A stretch of 64,000 nt of DNA from Kalaharituber pfeilii. Its lineage: Eukaryota > Ascomycota > Pezizomycetes > Pezizales > Pezizaceae. Where the stretch lies: the NCBI GenBank assembly GCA_015179045.1, contig WHUZ01000004.1:868001-932000 (forward strand), read 5' to 3'. Position 1 is the stretch's first letter. Each line of letters begins with the position of its first letter. The notes beneath the pieces were generated by a model. It searched no databases, was not told where the DNA came from, and was given only the letters and a program-made list of their open reading frames with translations. Positions 53,366 to 63,253 of the stretch are shown here, piece by piece. A program made the position numbers and the translations under genes.

Positions 53366-53419
<54 letters not shown>

Positions 53420-53644
53420 CGAGTATATTTTTTTTGCTGCACCCCAAAATAGCCCTATAAAATTCATTTCACAATGAAATCGAGGGTAAAATAAAACAAT
53501 ATGTCCCTGTGCCTCAATCATTTCTTGTAACTTACCCTTTTGCTCTCTGAAATCTCGCTCATTTGCTAGTAAACGACGTGCACAGTAGATCGCGACCGTG
53601 TAAGCGACCTGAAAAGTGCGATTGCTCACAATTCTTACCAGCAA
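53113..53644 (-). pseudogene. Second DDE transposase, C-terminal relic, split by a LINE tail
   Basis: The minus strand encodes LLANERDFREQKGKLQEMIE, FYPRFHCEMNFIGLFWGAAK and, after the insertion at 53296-53416, YTRENCEYSLAGLRETIPKA and ISDISIWRYYNKCLRIMQAY. It resembles the C-terminal part of a widespread fungal DDE endonuclease family; the glutamate of EMNFI.FWG is in place. It is not the same family as the adjacent PIF-like relic. The N-terminal part is missing. Confidence 0.68.
53296..53416 (+). mobile_element. 121-bp LINE-tail insertion, family A
   Basis: Perfect 14-bp direct repeats tcacgagtatattt (53282-53295 and 53417-53430) flank about 77 bp of the family-A 3' UTR (ctgccatggccacgtgctac, then aagcggggttatgtgattt) and an A run of about 44. 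It matches the 3' end of the full LINE a little further upstream than the 60-bp copies do. Confidence 0.92.
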
Positions 53645-53778
53645 TTTGACACATATGGTGCTGCTTACTAATACGGGCTGGCCATGTTACAATATGTCCG
53701 CTCTTAACTTCCGGCACCATATTAAGCATCCTCGAGACTGTTAAGCATCCATTTCGATGCTGGTAATTTATAGGCTAA

Positions 53779-54835
53779 TGTTTTTTTTTTCTCTTTTTTT
53801 TGATCAGTAACCCCGCATACAGGCTACCAGCCTATGGCAGGGACCCAAACTGAAGCATCTACTCTTCATTCTACCCGGCGAACCATACCTCGACCGGGTT
53901 GCCCTCTACTCCGTCCTGCTTCCACCCTTTCTCCCCCAGCATTGCCAGGTAACTTGCACATTGCCAGGTAACTTGCACCCAATCCTTATCCTTCCTCTGG
54001 GGCCGCTCCAGCTCGCCACACTCGAACGCCACATACTCAGCACTCCAAGCCTCCCCGCAGGTGCAGCGCACCTCCTCACACATGGCGCCGCCTTTTCCAG
54101 TCCGCAGCCATGTGCACTTTGTGAGTGCTCTCCTATTCCACTTCACACACTCCCCCGTTCCAAAGCCACTCGCTCCCTCTCCTCCTTCCTTCCTTTACAG
54201 CACTAACTAACTCTTGATGGAGCCCACCCTCAATGGCCTGCCCGTCGTACCTCATGTAGCTGGCCCCCTCTTTCGCCTTCTCATCTGCCTTCTCGTTGCC
54301 CTCTGTCCCCACATGGGCCTTGCCTCATGCGAGCTTCACAGCCCCAACATCCCTCAGCCTCCGTCCACAAGCTTCACTACCATGCTAGGTCTGCAGCCCT
54401 CGCCTTGCCGGTTTTTTGCTGAGAGTCTGCAAGCAGCAACACCTTCGCACTGCCCTCAACAGCTTCAAGGGCTCCCCTCATGCCTGAGACCTCACCATCC
54501 CATACGGTAGCTTTGGTGCCTACCTACCTGGACCCTTCTGACTCCTACTACCACCTGTCTCCGGTACCATCCACCTCCAACTCCTCCTTCCTCACCGGGA
54601 CTGCAATCTGTGAATATGGCCACCGAATCGCCCTTGGCCTTGCTGATAGCCATTTCCCACTTTGCTGGGGCATCCTCCTTGTCCAGCTTAAGATCAATGA
54701 TCTCGATTTCTGCCTCAAATGGTCAATTGTCTTCCTCTCACGACACCTTCACCACGTCAACCTCAAGAGTACTGGCAATTCTTCCAGCTACTGACCTGAA
54801 ACCATCATTTTTCTCCGTGGATCGTTCTAGGCCTT
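53779..54835 (-). mobile_element. LINE relic, family-A-like (RNase H and C-terminus)
   Basis: The T-rich run at 53779-53801 and gatcagtaaccccgcatac with ctatggcagggacc form a diverged family-A-type 3' end. The minus strand then encodes a C-terminal Cys/His part (ALTKCTWLRTGKGG, CTCGEAWSAEYVAFECGELE). Further up come a broken RNase H (LLLADSQQK near 54430) and traces of the thumb. The frames are shifted many times. Its upstream border coincides with another tail insertion at about 54836. Confidence 0.7.
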
Positions 54836-54889
54836 TTTTTTTTTTTTTAATATCACGTAACCCCGCTTGCAGCTGTTCGCCATGGCAGG
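54836..54889 (-). mobile_element. LINE-tail micro-insertion, family A, without clear duplication
   Basis: A T run (54836-54848) plus atatcacgtaaccccgcttg and cagctgttcgccatggcagg is the family-A tail. No clean flanking repeat is seen; the right side abuts a different retroelement at 54892, which may have removed it. Confidence 0.7.
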
Positions 54890-54891
54890 GC

Positions 54892-55518
54892 ACTGTTACG
54901 GCTAAGGTAAGACTTACGGAGTCGGTTCCGGAAGCACCGCCAGAGACGTATGCTAAAGATGTGACTGATCACCACTAGGCAACGTCTACTGGTAAACGGC
55001 GGTTGCCTACAGAAGTGTGTGTTGAAGTTGCACATGGCCTACCAATATGCGCACATGCATCACAGACCTTCCTGATGCATGTTTCTATTACGTTCACGCC
55101 TTTCCGGCTACCGCAGACCTTCCTAATGCATGCTCCTATTACGTTCACGCCTTTCCTGCTACTACGGACCTTCCTGATGCGTGTTTTCTGTTACGTTTCT
55201 CTGCCTGTATGCCTTAGCATGTTTATCGTCATGTTACTGTCAATTGACTAGTCATGTATGACGGCCGGAAGTCTATATAAACGAGCTGAACAGTTAGCTA
55301 GAAGGAAATCAAGACACAAGCAGTGTTCTAAGTCTCTCACTTGAAAACGCTCTCGCGTAACCTTTGCCGTCCGCTTCGCTGCCTTCGCGGAAACCAGTGC
55401 CACTTTCGTGAGTCCAGCGACGCCTACGCTGACAGGCACTCACCCTAGGCTGAAGTCTCTCCAGTCTCTCCCCTTCGCTCCTTCCCGGTCCGGGTCTGCA
55501 ATCTCAGCGTCTAAGACT
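54892..55518 (+). repeat. Candidate LTR of another retroelement, interrupted by copia
   Basis: Starts tgttacggctaagg, holds two or three copies of attacgttcacgcctttcc (about 55086, 55138) and a TATA box (tctatataaac, 55271-55281), and is cut at agact by the copia insertion. Continuation may be 60776 onward up to ctggtaaca at about 60838, which would give TG...CA ends. No second copy is in the window, so this is only a candidate. Confidence 0.4.
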
Positions 55519-55892
55519 TATACGAGCGGGAGGGTCTGCGAGGGCTGCTTTGTCACGGTGAGGGCTATAGAAGTATAGAGATACCGTTAAGTCTATTGAA
55601 CGTAGAGTCGCAAGAACAGCGGGTTTATATACATGAGAAAGCATAGCATAACGTGACTTGTGAACCATGACTGAATAGGAAATTATCAGGGAAGATATCA
55701 TATCAGGAAAGGTGAGAAAGGCACGGGATGCGTGGCTTGCAAGAGAACGCCGTGGCGTAAGCCACATAAAAGCTGGCGTTGTGGCGTATTCATACATAAT
55801 CCAATAGCGAGGTTACATGCATGAGTGGAACGACACAATAACAGAGAACAATAATTATAGCAACAGGTGGCAACGGATGTAATGTTCCGACA
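55519..55892 (-). repeat. 3' LTR of copia element
   Basis: 374 bp, apparently identical to 60402-60775. In element orientation it starts TGTCGGAACATT and ends CTCGTATA. A TATA-like gtatataaac lies at about 55623-55632 on the minus strand. Confidence 0.95.
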
Positions 55893-55899
55893 CTCTCTC

Positions 55900-58800
55900 T
55901 CAGACGTTGCAGCCAAGTTGACGTGAGAACCTGATGTGCTTCACATGTTCGAGGGCTTTGGTGCACAGATCGGAAGGGTTGGTATCTGTTTGGAGATAGT
56001 CAAGGGAGAAATCACCCGCTGCAAGATGCTCACGAGTGAAATGGTAGTGAATATCTATATGCTTCGTTTTTTGGTGTTGTACTGGATTGTTGGAGATATC
56101 GATGGAGGCTGTATTGTCACACCAGAGATGTATTGGAATTTCAAGGCCGAGTTCCTGAAATCCATGGAGGTACCAGACAGCTTGACGAGCACAGAGGGAG
56201 AGGGCAACGTACTCTGATTCCGTAGTAGAAACAGAGACGCAGTTTTGTTTCTTAGATCCCCATGAGATTAGACAACCTCCCAATGTGAATGCATATCCAG
56301 ACCATGAACGTCGAGTATCCAAGCACGGTGCATGTGCGGCATCCGAGTATCCAACGAGAGCAAGTGGCTGATGACGAGGGTATTTCAAATTCCAATGACG
56401 TGTTCCAGAAAGGTAACGAAGGACCCTTTTAAGAGCTGTATGATGCGATTCGAGGGGACGAGAAGCAAACTGAGAGAGAAAAGAGACAGAGAATGCAAGA
56501 TCCGGGCGAGTTCCAGTGACAAGATACATGAGTGAACCAATTATTTGTTGGTACAGGTTGGTGTCGACAGGCTGTTCCTCAGGTGTAGCTTTGCAGAGTT
56601 TGACCTTAGGATCCAGCGGAGTTGTAACTGACCGGCAGTTATCCATACCGAATTTTCGAAGGATTTGTTCGGCGTACTGGGACTGGGATAGGATAATGCT
56701 CTCTCTATCTTGTATAACTTCGATACCTAGTAACCACTGCAGTTTCCCCTTTACAGTCACTGTAAAGTGCTTCTTTAGATGCTCAGTTAAGAGATCCAGG
56801 TCGGCACGGGTACCACAGACAGTAAGATCATCAACGTAAACCACAAGAATAGTCCTGCGGCCGGCATTATAGAAAACGAAGACGCATGGATCGAAGTGTA
56901 ACGGTGTAAAACCAAGGGCCGCAATTACTGAGGATAGTTTTTCATACCACTTCAGAGGTGCTTGTTTAAGCCCATATAATGCCTTCTTGAGACGAAGAAC
57001 CTGGCCTTCTAGGCCGATGCCTGGTGGAGGCAGCATCCAGATTTCTTCGTCCAAATCGCCATTCAGAAACGCTGTCTTGATATCCAATTGCTCAAGTAAC
57101 AAGTCCAGTGAGGCAGCGAGGGCAATAACGAGACGGAGGGAATCATACCGTGTAACAGGTGCGAACGTCTCGTCATAGTCAATACCGGGTTTCTGACTAT
57201 ACCCTTTTACTACCAACCGTGCCTTGTACCGATCAACAGATCCATCAGCTCGTAGCTTAATCTTGAAGACCCATCGAGAATGTATGGCCTTTCGACCTGC
57301 AGGTAACTCCGTGATATCATGCACATCCCAGACTTTAGCATCCTGAATTGACTGGTATTCCTCCTGAATTGCGTCAGCCCATTGGGCGTAGTCATAGCAT
57401 GACATGGCTTCTTCGTAGGACTGAGGTTCGCGAGCTAGAAGTGCTGGAAAGTAGTTAAACTCAGAGCCCTTTTTGACCTCTCTCTTAGGTTGTACACGAG
57501 AGGGACCAGGTGAGGAGCTGCGATTTCCACTATCTTCGTTTAGAAGCTGTCGTTCGGCTAACGCGGATTGTATTGCCTCAGGGAATGATTCACCGTAGGC
57601 TTTCCACCATTCCGGTTCGACCGGTGGAGGTGAGGGAGGAGTAGTAGTCGATTGTGCAGGAGGTGCCGTAGTTTGAGGGAGTATTGTGGTATCACGGGGT
57701 ATAGATGCGGTTGCTGGTTTACTGGACGTTTGAGGAAACGTTCCAGGTATACTCTGCAACTGGTCGTCAGTGGGTTCGATTGGCTTGCGAGATTGGGATT
57801 CTGTGGAGGAGACAGGTTGTTCAGTAGGAGGAGGAGCAGAGGAGAGTTCGATGTCGACCGTATTGAGATGTGATACGAATCGAACTTGTCGAACGGCCTC
57901 CACCGAACGTTTGGATGGGATGTAGATGCGGAATAACTCAGGTGATTCAGTATATCCGACTAAGTATCCTTCCAGTGCACGTGGGTTGAGCTTACTTCCA
58001 GGACCGCGAATTTGCTCAGGTATGTGAACGTAGCACTTGGTGTAGAATGGGCGTAAGTGTCCTATCATAGGTCGTTTCCCATGAAGGAGTTCATATGGTG
58101 TTTTTCCCTTTAAGACCGTATGAGGGAGGCGGTTCTTGAGATAGGTTGCCGTAGAATAAGCTTCCGGCCACAAGAACCTAGGAGAATTTCCTAGAGATGG
58201 TCGGACCATGTTCGAAGTGGTGAGGTTGTATCTCTCAGCAACACCATTCGATTCTGGTGAGTAGGCGGCGGTAACCTCATGAGTGATGCCATTTTCGGCA
58301 CAGAAGTTGTTCCATTTGGTGTTGATATACTCACCACCTCTATCTGACCTAATGCGGCGGGGGTATCTACCAGTGTTCGTATGCACCTTGTTACAGAGCG
58401 CAATGAGGTGGTCGGTGGCGTCACTTTTGCGAGCCATAAACCGAATTTCAGCGAACCGGGAGAAGTCGTCGATGAAGGTCATATAATAGAGATTTCCGCC
58501 TAACGATTGCGTTGAAAACGGGCCGGCGACGTCCGTATGAATGAGGTCAAAGGGGGTAGTCGTCCGGGATTCTAGGGGTAAAGGGGTCCTATACGTGGAA
58601 TTATACAAGGCGCATTTGTCGCAAAGGAAGTGAGAAGGTCGCCTGGGTAGCTTTTCGCCATCAGCGTAACGGTCAAGAGCGCTTCCCCACATCTGTGGAG
58701 AAGTATGACCCAGTGCTTCATGCCAGAACTGTACACTTGTTAGATATGCATGACCGGATCTTGGGAGCACGGGTATTCGCAGGAGACCATGCTCACGGAG

Positions 58801-59892
58801 AGCAATGAAACAAGATTTATTATCAGCCTTCCTAACAATTCTGATCCAATCATCCTCACCAATTATGCGAAACCTCTTTTGATCAGCCAGCTGATTCCAT
58901 GAGACCAAACATCCTTCATTCCAATCAGGTAAATACAGTACATAAGGAAGGAAAAGCTCTTGAACACGGCCATCTATCTTCACACTCATTCTAACACTTC
59001 CCTTGTGCGTACTCCAGAGTACGGTACCTCCTCCAACCTTGATCGGAGTGCGATCTAGAGTCGGATTATCTAGGTAGGAAAGGTTAGAAGAGATATGATG
59101 TGATGCGCCGGTATCAAAGAACCATACCTCGTCAGTTTCTGCATTGTCAGCCAATAGGGCTGTACCAAGAGGAGTAGAGGGAGGAGGCGGAGGAGAGGCA
59201 GCAAGGTAGGCGACGCCTGAGGACATATTGGGAGGTTGGACAGAGGCGGCGGGAAGGACCGTGAGCTGAGAGGAGGGAGAAGCAACGGCGAGATGAGCGG
59301 TACCGGAGGCGGCGGGAACGACGGCGAGCTGAGCTGTACCGGATTGACTAGCCTTAAAGGCAGCCATCCTTGACTGGTAGTCCTTAAGAAATGAGCAGTT
59401 AATATGTACGTGCCCAATGTAATTGAGGTCATGTTTTTTACACCATGAACACTCATTAGGACCAGCGTCACCTTTCCCTTTTCCTTTTCCTTTAGTCTGA
59501 GAGTTCTTCTTCTTGTCCTTTGACTTCGTCGGCTTCTTCTGTGATGCAGCCGCAACCAAGGCACTACCGGAGGTGGGGACGTTGGTTGTAGAGTCAATGA
59601 GCGAGGAGCGAATGCTGTTATATGATTCGGTTTCGGCACGGGAAAGAAGAATCTCCTTGAACTGCGATTGCGACGGAGGGAGAGAATTGATGAGCATAAC
59701 AGACTTCCAGGAGTCGTCAGACCAGGACTGTTTGAGACCTTGGAGGTATTCTTTGTCGCTGGTAGTGACAGAGTTCACGCGCTGTGCGAACCGACTCCAG
59801 AGTGCTTCGAATTGCTGTACATGGTCAATAGTGGGTGTAGCCTCATCCTTATGGCAATTGAGTACTGCAAGGAGGGCATTGACGTTTGACAT
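55900..59892 (-). CDS. Copia polyprotein (Gag C-terminus, PR, IN, RT, RNase H)
   Basis: 1330 codons. Gag remainder with knuckle-like CSWCKKHDLNYIGHVHINC (148-166); protease FFDTGASHH (258-266). Integrase HHCC zinc site (HEALGHTSPQ, CDKC) and DDE residues HTDVAG (454), RSDRGGEY (517) and SNGVAERYN (553). RT has WVFKIKLRADGSVDRYKARL and YVDDL; RNase H has GYSDAAHAP, TESEYVA and LWCDNTASI. The order PR-IN-RT-RH defines Ty1/copia. The ATG at 59892 is not the natural start: the upstream Gag frame joins it at the A7 run. Intact catalytic residues suggest recent activity. Confidence 0.95.
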   Translation of the reverse strand: MSNVNALLAVLNCHKDEATPTIDHVQQFEALWSRFAQRVNSVTTSDKEYLQGLKQSWSDDSWKSVMLINSLPPSQSQFKEILLSRAETESYNSIRSSLIDSTTNVPTSGSALVAAASQKKPTKSKDKKKNSQTKGKGKGKGDAGPNECSWCKKHDLNYIGHVHINCSFLKDYQSRMAAFKASQSGTAQLAVVPAASGTAHLAVASPSSQLTVLPAASVQPPNMSSGVAYLAASPPPPPSTPLGTALLADNAETDEVWFFDTGASHHISSNLSYLDNPTLDRTPIKVGGGTVLWSTHKGSVRMSVKIDGRVQELFLPYVLYLPDWNEGCLVSWNQLADQKRFRIIGEDDWIRIVRKADNKSCFIALREHGLLRIPVLPRSGHAYLTSVQFWHEALGHTSPQMWGSALDRYADGEKLPRRPSHFLCDKCALYNSTYRTPLPLESRTTTPFDLIHTDVAGPFSTQSLGGNLYYMTFIDDFSRFAEIRFMARKSDATDHLIALCNKVHTNTGRYPRRIRSDRGGEYINTKWNNFCAENGITHEVTAAYSPESNGVAERYNLTTSNMVRPSLGNSPRFLWPEAYSTATYLKNRLPHTVLKGKTPYELLHGKRPMIGHLRPFYTKCYVHIPEQIRGPGSKLNPRALEGYLVGYTESPELFRIYIPSKRSVEAVRQVRFVSHLNTVDIELSSAPPPTEQPVSSTESQSRKPIEPTDDQLQSIPGTFPQTSSKPATASIPRDTTILPQTTAPPAQSTTTPPSPPPVEPEWWKAYGESFPEAIQSALAERQLLNEDSGNRSSSPGPSRVQPKREVKKGSEFNYFPALLAREPQSYEEAMSCYDYAQWADAIQEEYQSIQDAKVWDVHDITELPAGRKAIHSRWVFKIKLRADGSVDRYKARLVVKGYSQKPGIDYDETFAPVTRYDSLRLVIALAASLDLLLEQLDIKTAFLNGDLDEEIWMLPPPGIGLEGQVLRLKKALYGLKQAPLKWYEKLSSVIAALGFTPLHFDPCVFVFYNAGRRTILVVYVDDLTVCGTRADLDLLTEHLKKHFTVTVKGKLQWLLGIEVIQDRESIILSQSQYAEQILRKFGMDNCRSVTTPLDPKVKLCKATPEEQPVDTNLYQQIIGSLMYLVTGTRPDLAFSVSFLSQFASRPLESHHTALKRVLRYLSGTRHWNLKYPRHQPLALVGYSDAAHAPCLDTRRSWSGYAFTLGGCLISWGSKKQNCVSVSTTESEYVALSLCARQAVWYLHGFQELGLEIPIHLWCDNTASIDISNNPVQHQKTKHIDIHYHFTREHLAAGDFSLDYLQTDTNPSDLCTKALEHVKHIRFSRQLGCNV

Positions 59893-60208
59893 GACGTTTT
59901 TTTCGATCGAACTTGTCTTCTATCGCTTTCCATGCCGTCTTGGCGAGCTCATTATCGGAAATAAGGTATTGATATTCGTCATCGATCATTTCCGTAAGGA
60001 GGGCCTTAGCGTAGTTGTTCTTGCGCTTCCAGTTGTTATGTTTGTCTGTGTCCGGTTTTTGCTCAGTACCTGAGACAATTTCCCAAACTTCGACGGTTTC
60101 CAGGTGCACTTTGGCCCTTGAGGCCCAGGAGGTGTAGCTTCCTTTGCCATCAAGCCTGGTAAACCGGTTAATCCGGTAGTTAGGGATGGACCATGCAACA
60201 TCAGTCAT
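59849..60208 (-). CDS. Copia Gag N-terminal part
   Basis: Likely ATG 60208: MTDVAWSIPNYRINRFTRLD, then GSYTSWASRAKVHLETVEVW and LLTEMIDDEYQYLISDNELA, the gag-polypeptide/UBN2-type domain. After KAIEDKFDRK the frame runs on to 59849 in a nonsense tail. One A fewer in the A7 run would continue in the 1330-codon frame (RKNVMSNVNALL). A 5' leader of about 190 bp separates it from the LTR. Confidence 0.85.
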   Translation of the reverse strand: MTDVAWSIPNYRINRFTRLDGKGSYTSWASRAKVHLETVEVWEIVSGTEQKPDTDKHNNWKRKNNYAKALLTEMIDDEYQYLISDNELAKTAWKAIEDKFDRKKRHVKRQCPPCSTQLP

Positions 60209-60382
60209 TTTGACGTAATGAGGAGGGATGCGACAAGCGACAGTGGTGACAACAAGGATGCGACGGCGACAGCGACAGTGATGCGCAGAGTTGATATCCA
60301 CGGGAGGTGTAAGGAGACTTGACAGGAGCAGCGGATACGCAGTGGTGTATGAGGAAGAAAGGTATCGGCAGTGGTGGTTGCA

Positions 60383-60401
60383 CTAACCCGGGCTCATAAC
60401 C
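60383..60401 (-). promoter_or_regulatory. Copia primer-binding site (half-tRNA iMet)
   Basis: Directly after the 5' LTR the minus strand reads ggttatgagcccgggttag. It contains the complement of the initiator tRNA-Met anticodon stem-loop (CAT anticodon context ggctcataacc). This is the internal-tRNA priming known from Drosophila copia, not the usual 3'-end priming. Confidence 0.7.
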
Positions 60402-60775
60402 TATACGAGCGGGAGGGTCTGCGAGGGCTGCTTTGTCACGGTGAGGGCTATAGAAGTATAGAGATACCGTTAAGTCTATTGAACGTAGAGTCGCAAGAAC
60501 AGCGGGTTTATATACATGAGAAAGCATAGCATAACGTGACTTGTGAACCATGACTGAATAGGAAATTATCAGGGAAGATATCATATCAGGAAAGGTGAGA
60601 AAGGCACGGGATGCGTGGCTTGCAAGAGAACGCCGTGGCGTAAGCCACATAAAAGCTGGCGTTGTGGCGTATTCATACATAATCCAATAGCGAGGTTACA
60701 TGCATGAGTGGAACGACACAATAACAGAGAACAATAATTATAGCAACAGGTGGCAACGGATGTAATGTTCCGACA
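60402..60775 (-). repeat. 5' LTR of copia element
   Basis: 374 bp, same sequence as 55519-55892 as far as I can read. TATA-like sequence at about 60506-60515 on the minus strand. The flank 60776-61027 holds a 70-codon plus frame without recognisable similarity. Confidence 0.95.
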
Positions 60776-61027
60776 AGACTCTCAGGCCATATGCCCTTTA
60801 CTCCTGTAGGGTCTAGGCTAAGCTTTGAACCTGGTAACAGGAATGGCTTGCATACATCCAGGAGTGGCAGAGTCGACCATTGCACTGTCAGGGTGAAAGT
60901 AACTTCAACAGATGGAGTACACCAAGTTGCACATATTTATCTCGATGAAATTACCGGTGCATACCTGAGGCACATGTTGTTTCCCAATAAGCGCCGGGAT
61001 TAGATGTGGTTGCAAGCAGGGTCTAAT

Positions 61028-62607
61028 ATTTTTTCATATCATTACTCGTATACCGCCCCTGGGGCTACGACGAGATAGTTACATAGGGAATAAGAAAAAT
61101 AGTAGAATAAAAGATACTAAAATAAAATAAGACTGCTAAAGCAACCATAAACACTAAGAAAACCAGCAGAATGTCTCCTTCCGCCTCCCCCAGCGTCATC
61201 TTTCTATCTATCCACCAGCGGGTCCTGTTTGTCTTTCCCTCCAGTTGGCGGTGACCTGATTGCATCTTGCCCACCTGGCCACCCTCTGCCCACACATCTC
61301 CATAGGTGTTCCGTTGTCTCCTCCTCTGTCCTGCCCACTGGCATTCTGGGCTGTCCTCCTGGCCAACTTTGTATCTCCCTGCTCTTAAGCCCTTTCCTCC
61401 CATCACGCCTCCCAAGGTGCGCACCAGGGCCCCAAGTCTCTGTAGGGTTCTACAACCCAGCCCCAGCTGTCCCTTTCTCGAGCTCACTATGCTTTGGCTG
61501 ACATCTTGATCCCCGCCTCTGTTACTACTTATGTCGTCGTGGTATGGGCCCACTTTCTCTGCCTTGCCTGGCTCCTTATTACCTTTGACCCTCTTATGTC
61601 CTTTCACCCACATCACCACCACGTCTAGTCCCCCAGGTTCTGCTCTTCCCTCCCAGGCCTTGCTACACAGTGCACTTGCTCCGTCGGGTGCTGCGCACCT
61701 CTTCATTACTAAGTGTGAGTCCATTATGATCGAGAATTCTTCATTCCCTTCCTCCAGGGCCTTGGTTTTTTTTTCTTTTTAATATCATTAATCGCGTGCC
61801 GCCCTAAGGGCTATGGCGACAGGGCCTTGGTTACTGCTGTCATTTCTGCATCATTAACCGTTGCCCTAGTTGCTAAGTACTAAGTATGTTGACTTTGCAG
61901 TCAGTCCTTCCATTGGCCTGCACCTGCTCTTTTCCTCTGTCCTGCTGCCATCTATGTAGACCGCTTTCCACCCCTCATCTACTGCTTCTGCTATCTCATC
62001 CCTCTCTCTCTGAGGTTGACGTTAGGGATGATATCATTGCTAGTGGGAGGGGTTGTCTCCAGTCCAGGTTTCCCCTCAGATAGATGGTTGATTCCTCCTC
62101 CTCCTCGTCCTTCTCCTCCTCTACTGGCTCTTCTTTGAATCTCAGTGCTCTGCCTTCCACTCGTGCCCCTTCGCTCTCCATGAATGTCTGCACTGATTCC
62201 AGGTTAGCTATTCCCTCAACTGTGTCTCGCCACAGGCGCCCTAGGGTAGACCTGGCCAAGTTGTATTGCCACTTCTCCATCTCTCTCAGCTTGTTTTCTG
62301 GGTCCCCTCCAGCTGCATATTTCATCCATACCCAGCCTCTCCAGCTCGCAATAGGGTGGAAGGTGGTAGTGTAAATCTGTCTCTGCTTCACCGGGCCCAA
62401 TTTTCCCAAGTGATTGGCCACATTCCAGGCCGCCTTTCCTAGGCTCAGCCTCTGCTTGAAATGCGCCTTGAATTTGTGCTCCCAGTCTATCTGTATGCCC
62501 ACAAGCTGATATGCCGGGCCTTTGACTCCAATTATTAGAAATTCATATGTACATTGATGCATTTGTAACAACGATTCTCCATATGCTAGAAGGAGTTCCA
62601 CTCTCAT
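61028..62607 (-). mobile_element. LINE relic, family B (thumb to C-terminus)
   Basis: 3' end at the T-rich 61028-61033 with the family-B tail (tatcattactcgtataccgc, ggctacgacgag). The minus strand encodes a long piece of the region after RT (GVKGPAYQLVGIQIDWEHKF, SWRGWVWMKYAAGGDPENKL) in 62607-61996. Broken RNase H (MDSHLVMKRCAAPDGA, VVVMWVKGHKRVKGNKEPGK) and a C-terminal segment follow. It is interrupted by a 52-bp tail insertion at 61768-61819. Of the family-B copies here it keeps the most of the thumb. Confidence 0.78.
61768..61819 (-). mobile_element. 52-bp LINE-tail micro-insertion, family B
   Basis: Perfect 13-bp direct repeats cagggccttggtt (61755-61767 and 61820-61832) flank a T-rich run and aatatcattaatcgcgtgcc with ggctatggcga. 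Inserted into an older relic of its own family. Confidence 0.9.
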
Positions 62608-63253
62608 ATTATATCATGAATTCTGGGTACTTGTCTATACAGTAGAGAGAAAGGAGAAGGAAAAAAGAAAAAAGAAAAAAGAAACATTAGAACAGATTGC
62701 TCTTAGCCAAGGGACAATGGGACCTTGAAGTACTTCCTGTGTATAGTTCATATCTCTCTATCTGCCGTCTTGTCCCTCGTTCCATATTTTAATTCAGGTC
62801 AACAGTCTGCTTATCTCTCCACATGCAGACACTCACTATATTCTACCATGGCAGTCAATACTACTTTTGTTGGGGGAGGGTTGAAACTCATGGTGTGGGT
62901 GTGTGTTGGGGGATGGGGGTTGGGGGTTGGTAGCAGAGCCAGCGGAGTTGGATCACTGGAGTTGCTGGAGGTATCTGGGAGAGGACAGGCTGCCTCTACA
63001 AAAGCCCCGGCAGCGATAGAGTTCAATTCAGAGCCTGTTAAAACAGTAGAATTCAGACTATATATAAAGGAACGGATAGTGCTATGTTGTAGACCTCGGG
63101 CCTTTACTAACCTCGTATTGCAATATAGCACTCGTAGTACCATTGCCACTATTACATGAGCAGGCGGAGTATTGCAGAGGGTAGGTACATATTTGCTTGT
63201 AGGCACTGCAGGGGTTATTTCACAGGGTGGGGAGGTGATACAGTTATAGATGC
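62608..63253. other. No gene seen
   Basis: Short frames only; a G/T-rich patch at 62865-62935 and an aaaaag-type repeat at 62655-62685. Confidence 0.5.

Larger units (their letters stand above)
55519..60775 (-). mobile_element. Ty1/copia retrotransposon, nearly intact, very young
   Basis: 5257 bp on the minus strand. Two 374-bp LTRs (60402-60775 is the 5' LTR, 55519-55892 the 3' LTR) appear identical and start TGTCGGAACA. The 5-bp target duplication is agact (55514-55518 and 60776-60780). Just inside the 5' LTR is a primer-binding site matching the anticodon region of initiator tRNA-Met. Gag starts at 60208; a polyprotein with protease, integrase, RT and RNase H in copia order ends at 55900. 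A GA-repeat purine tract adjoins the 3' LTR. The single lesion seen is a frame change at the A7 run 59897-59903. Confidence 0.96.

Noticed and set aside
60791..61003. 70-codon plus frame after the copia element
   Set aside because: No recognisable similarity, and bordered by retroelement pieces on both sides; possibly residue of another element but not supportable.
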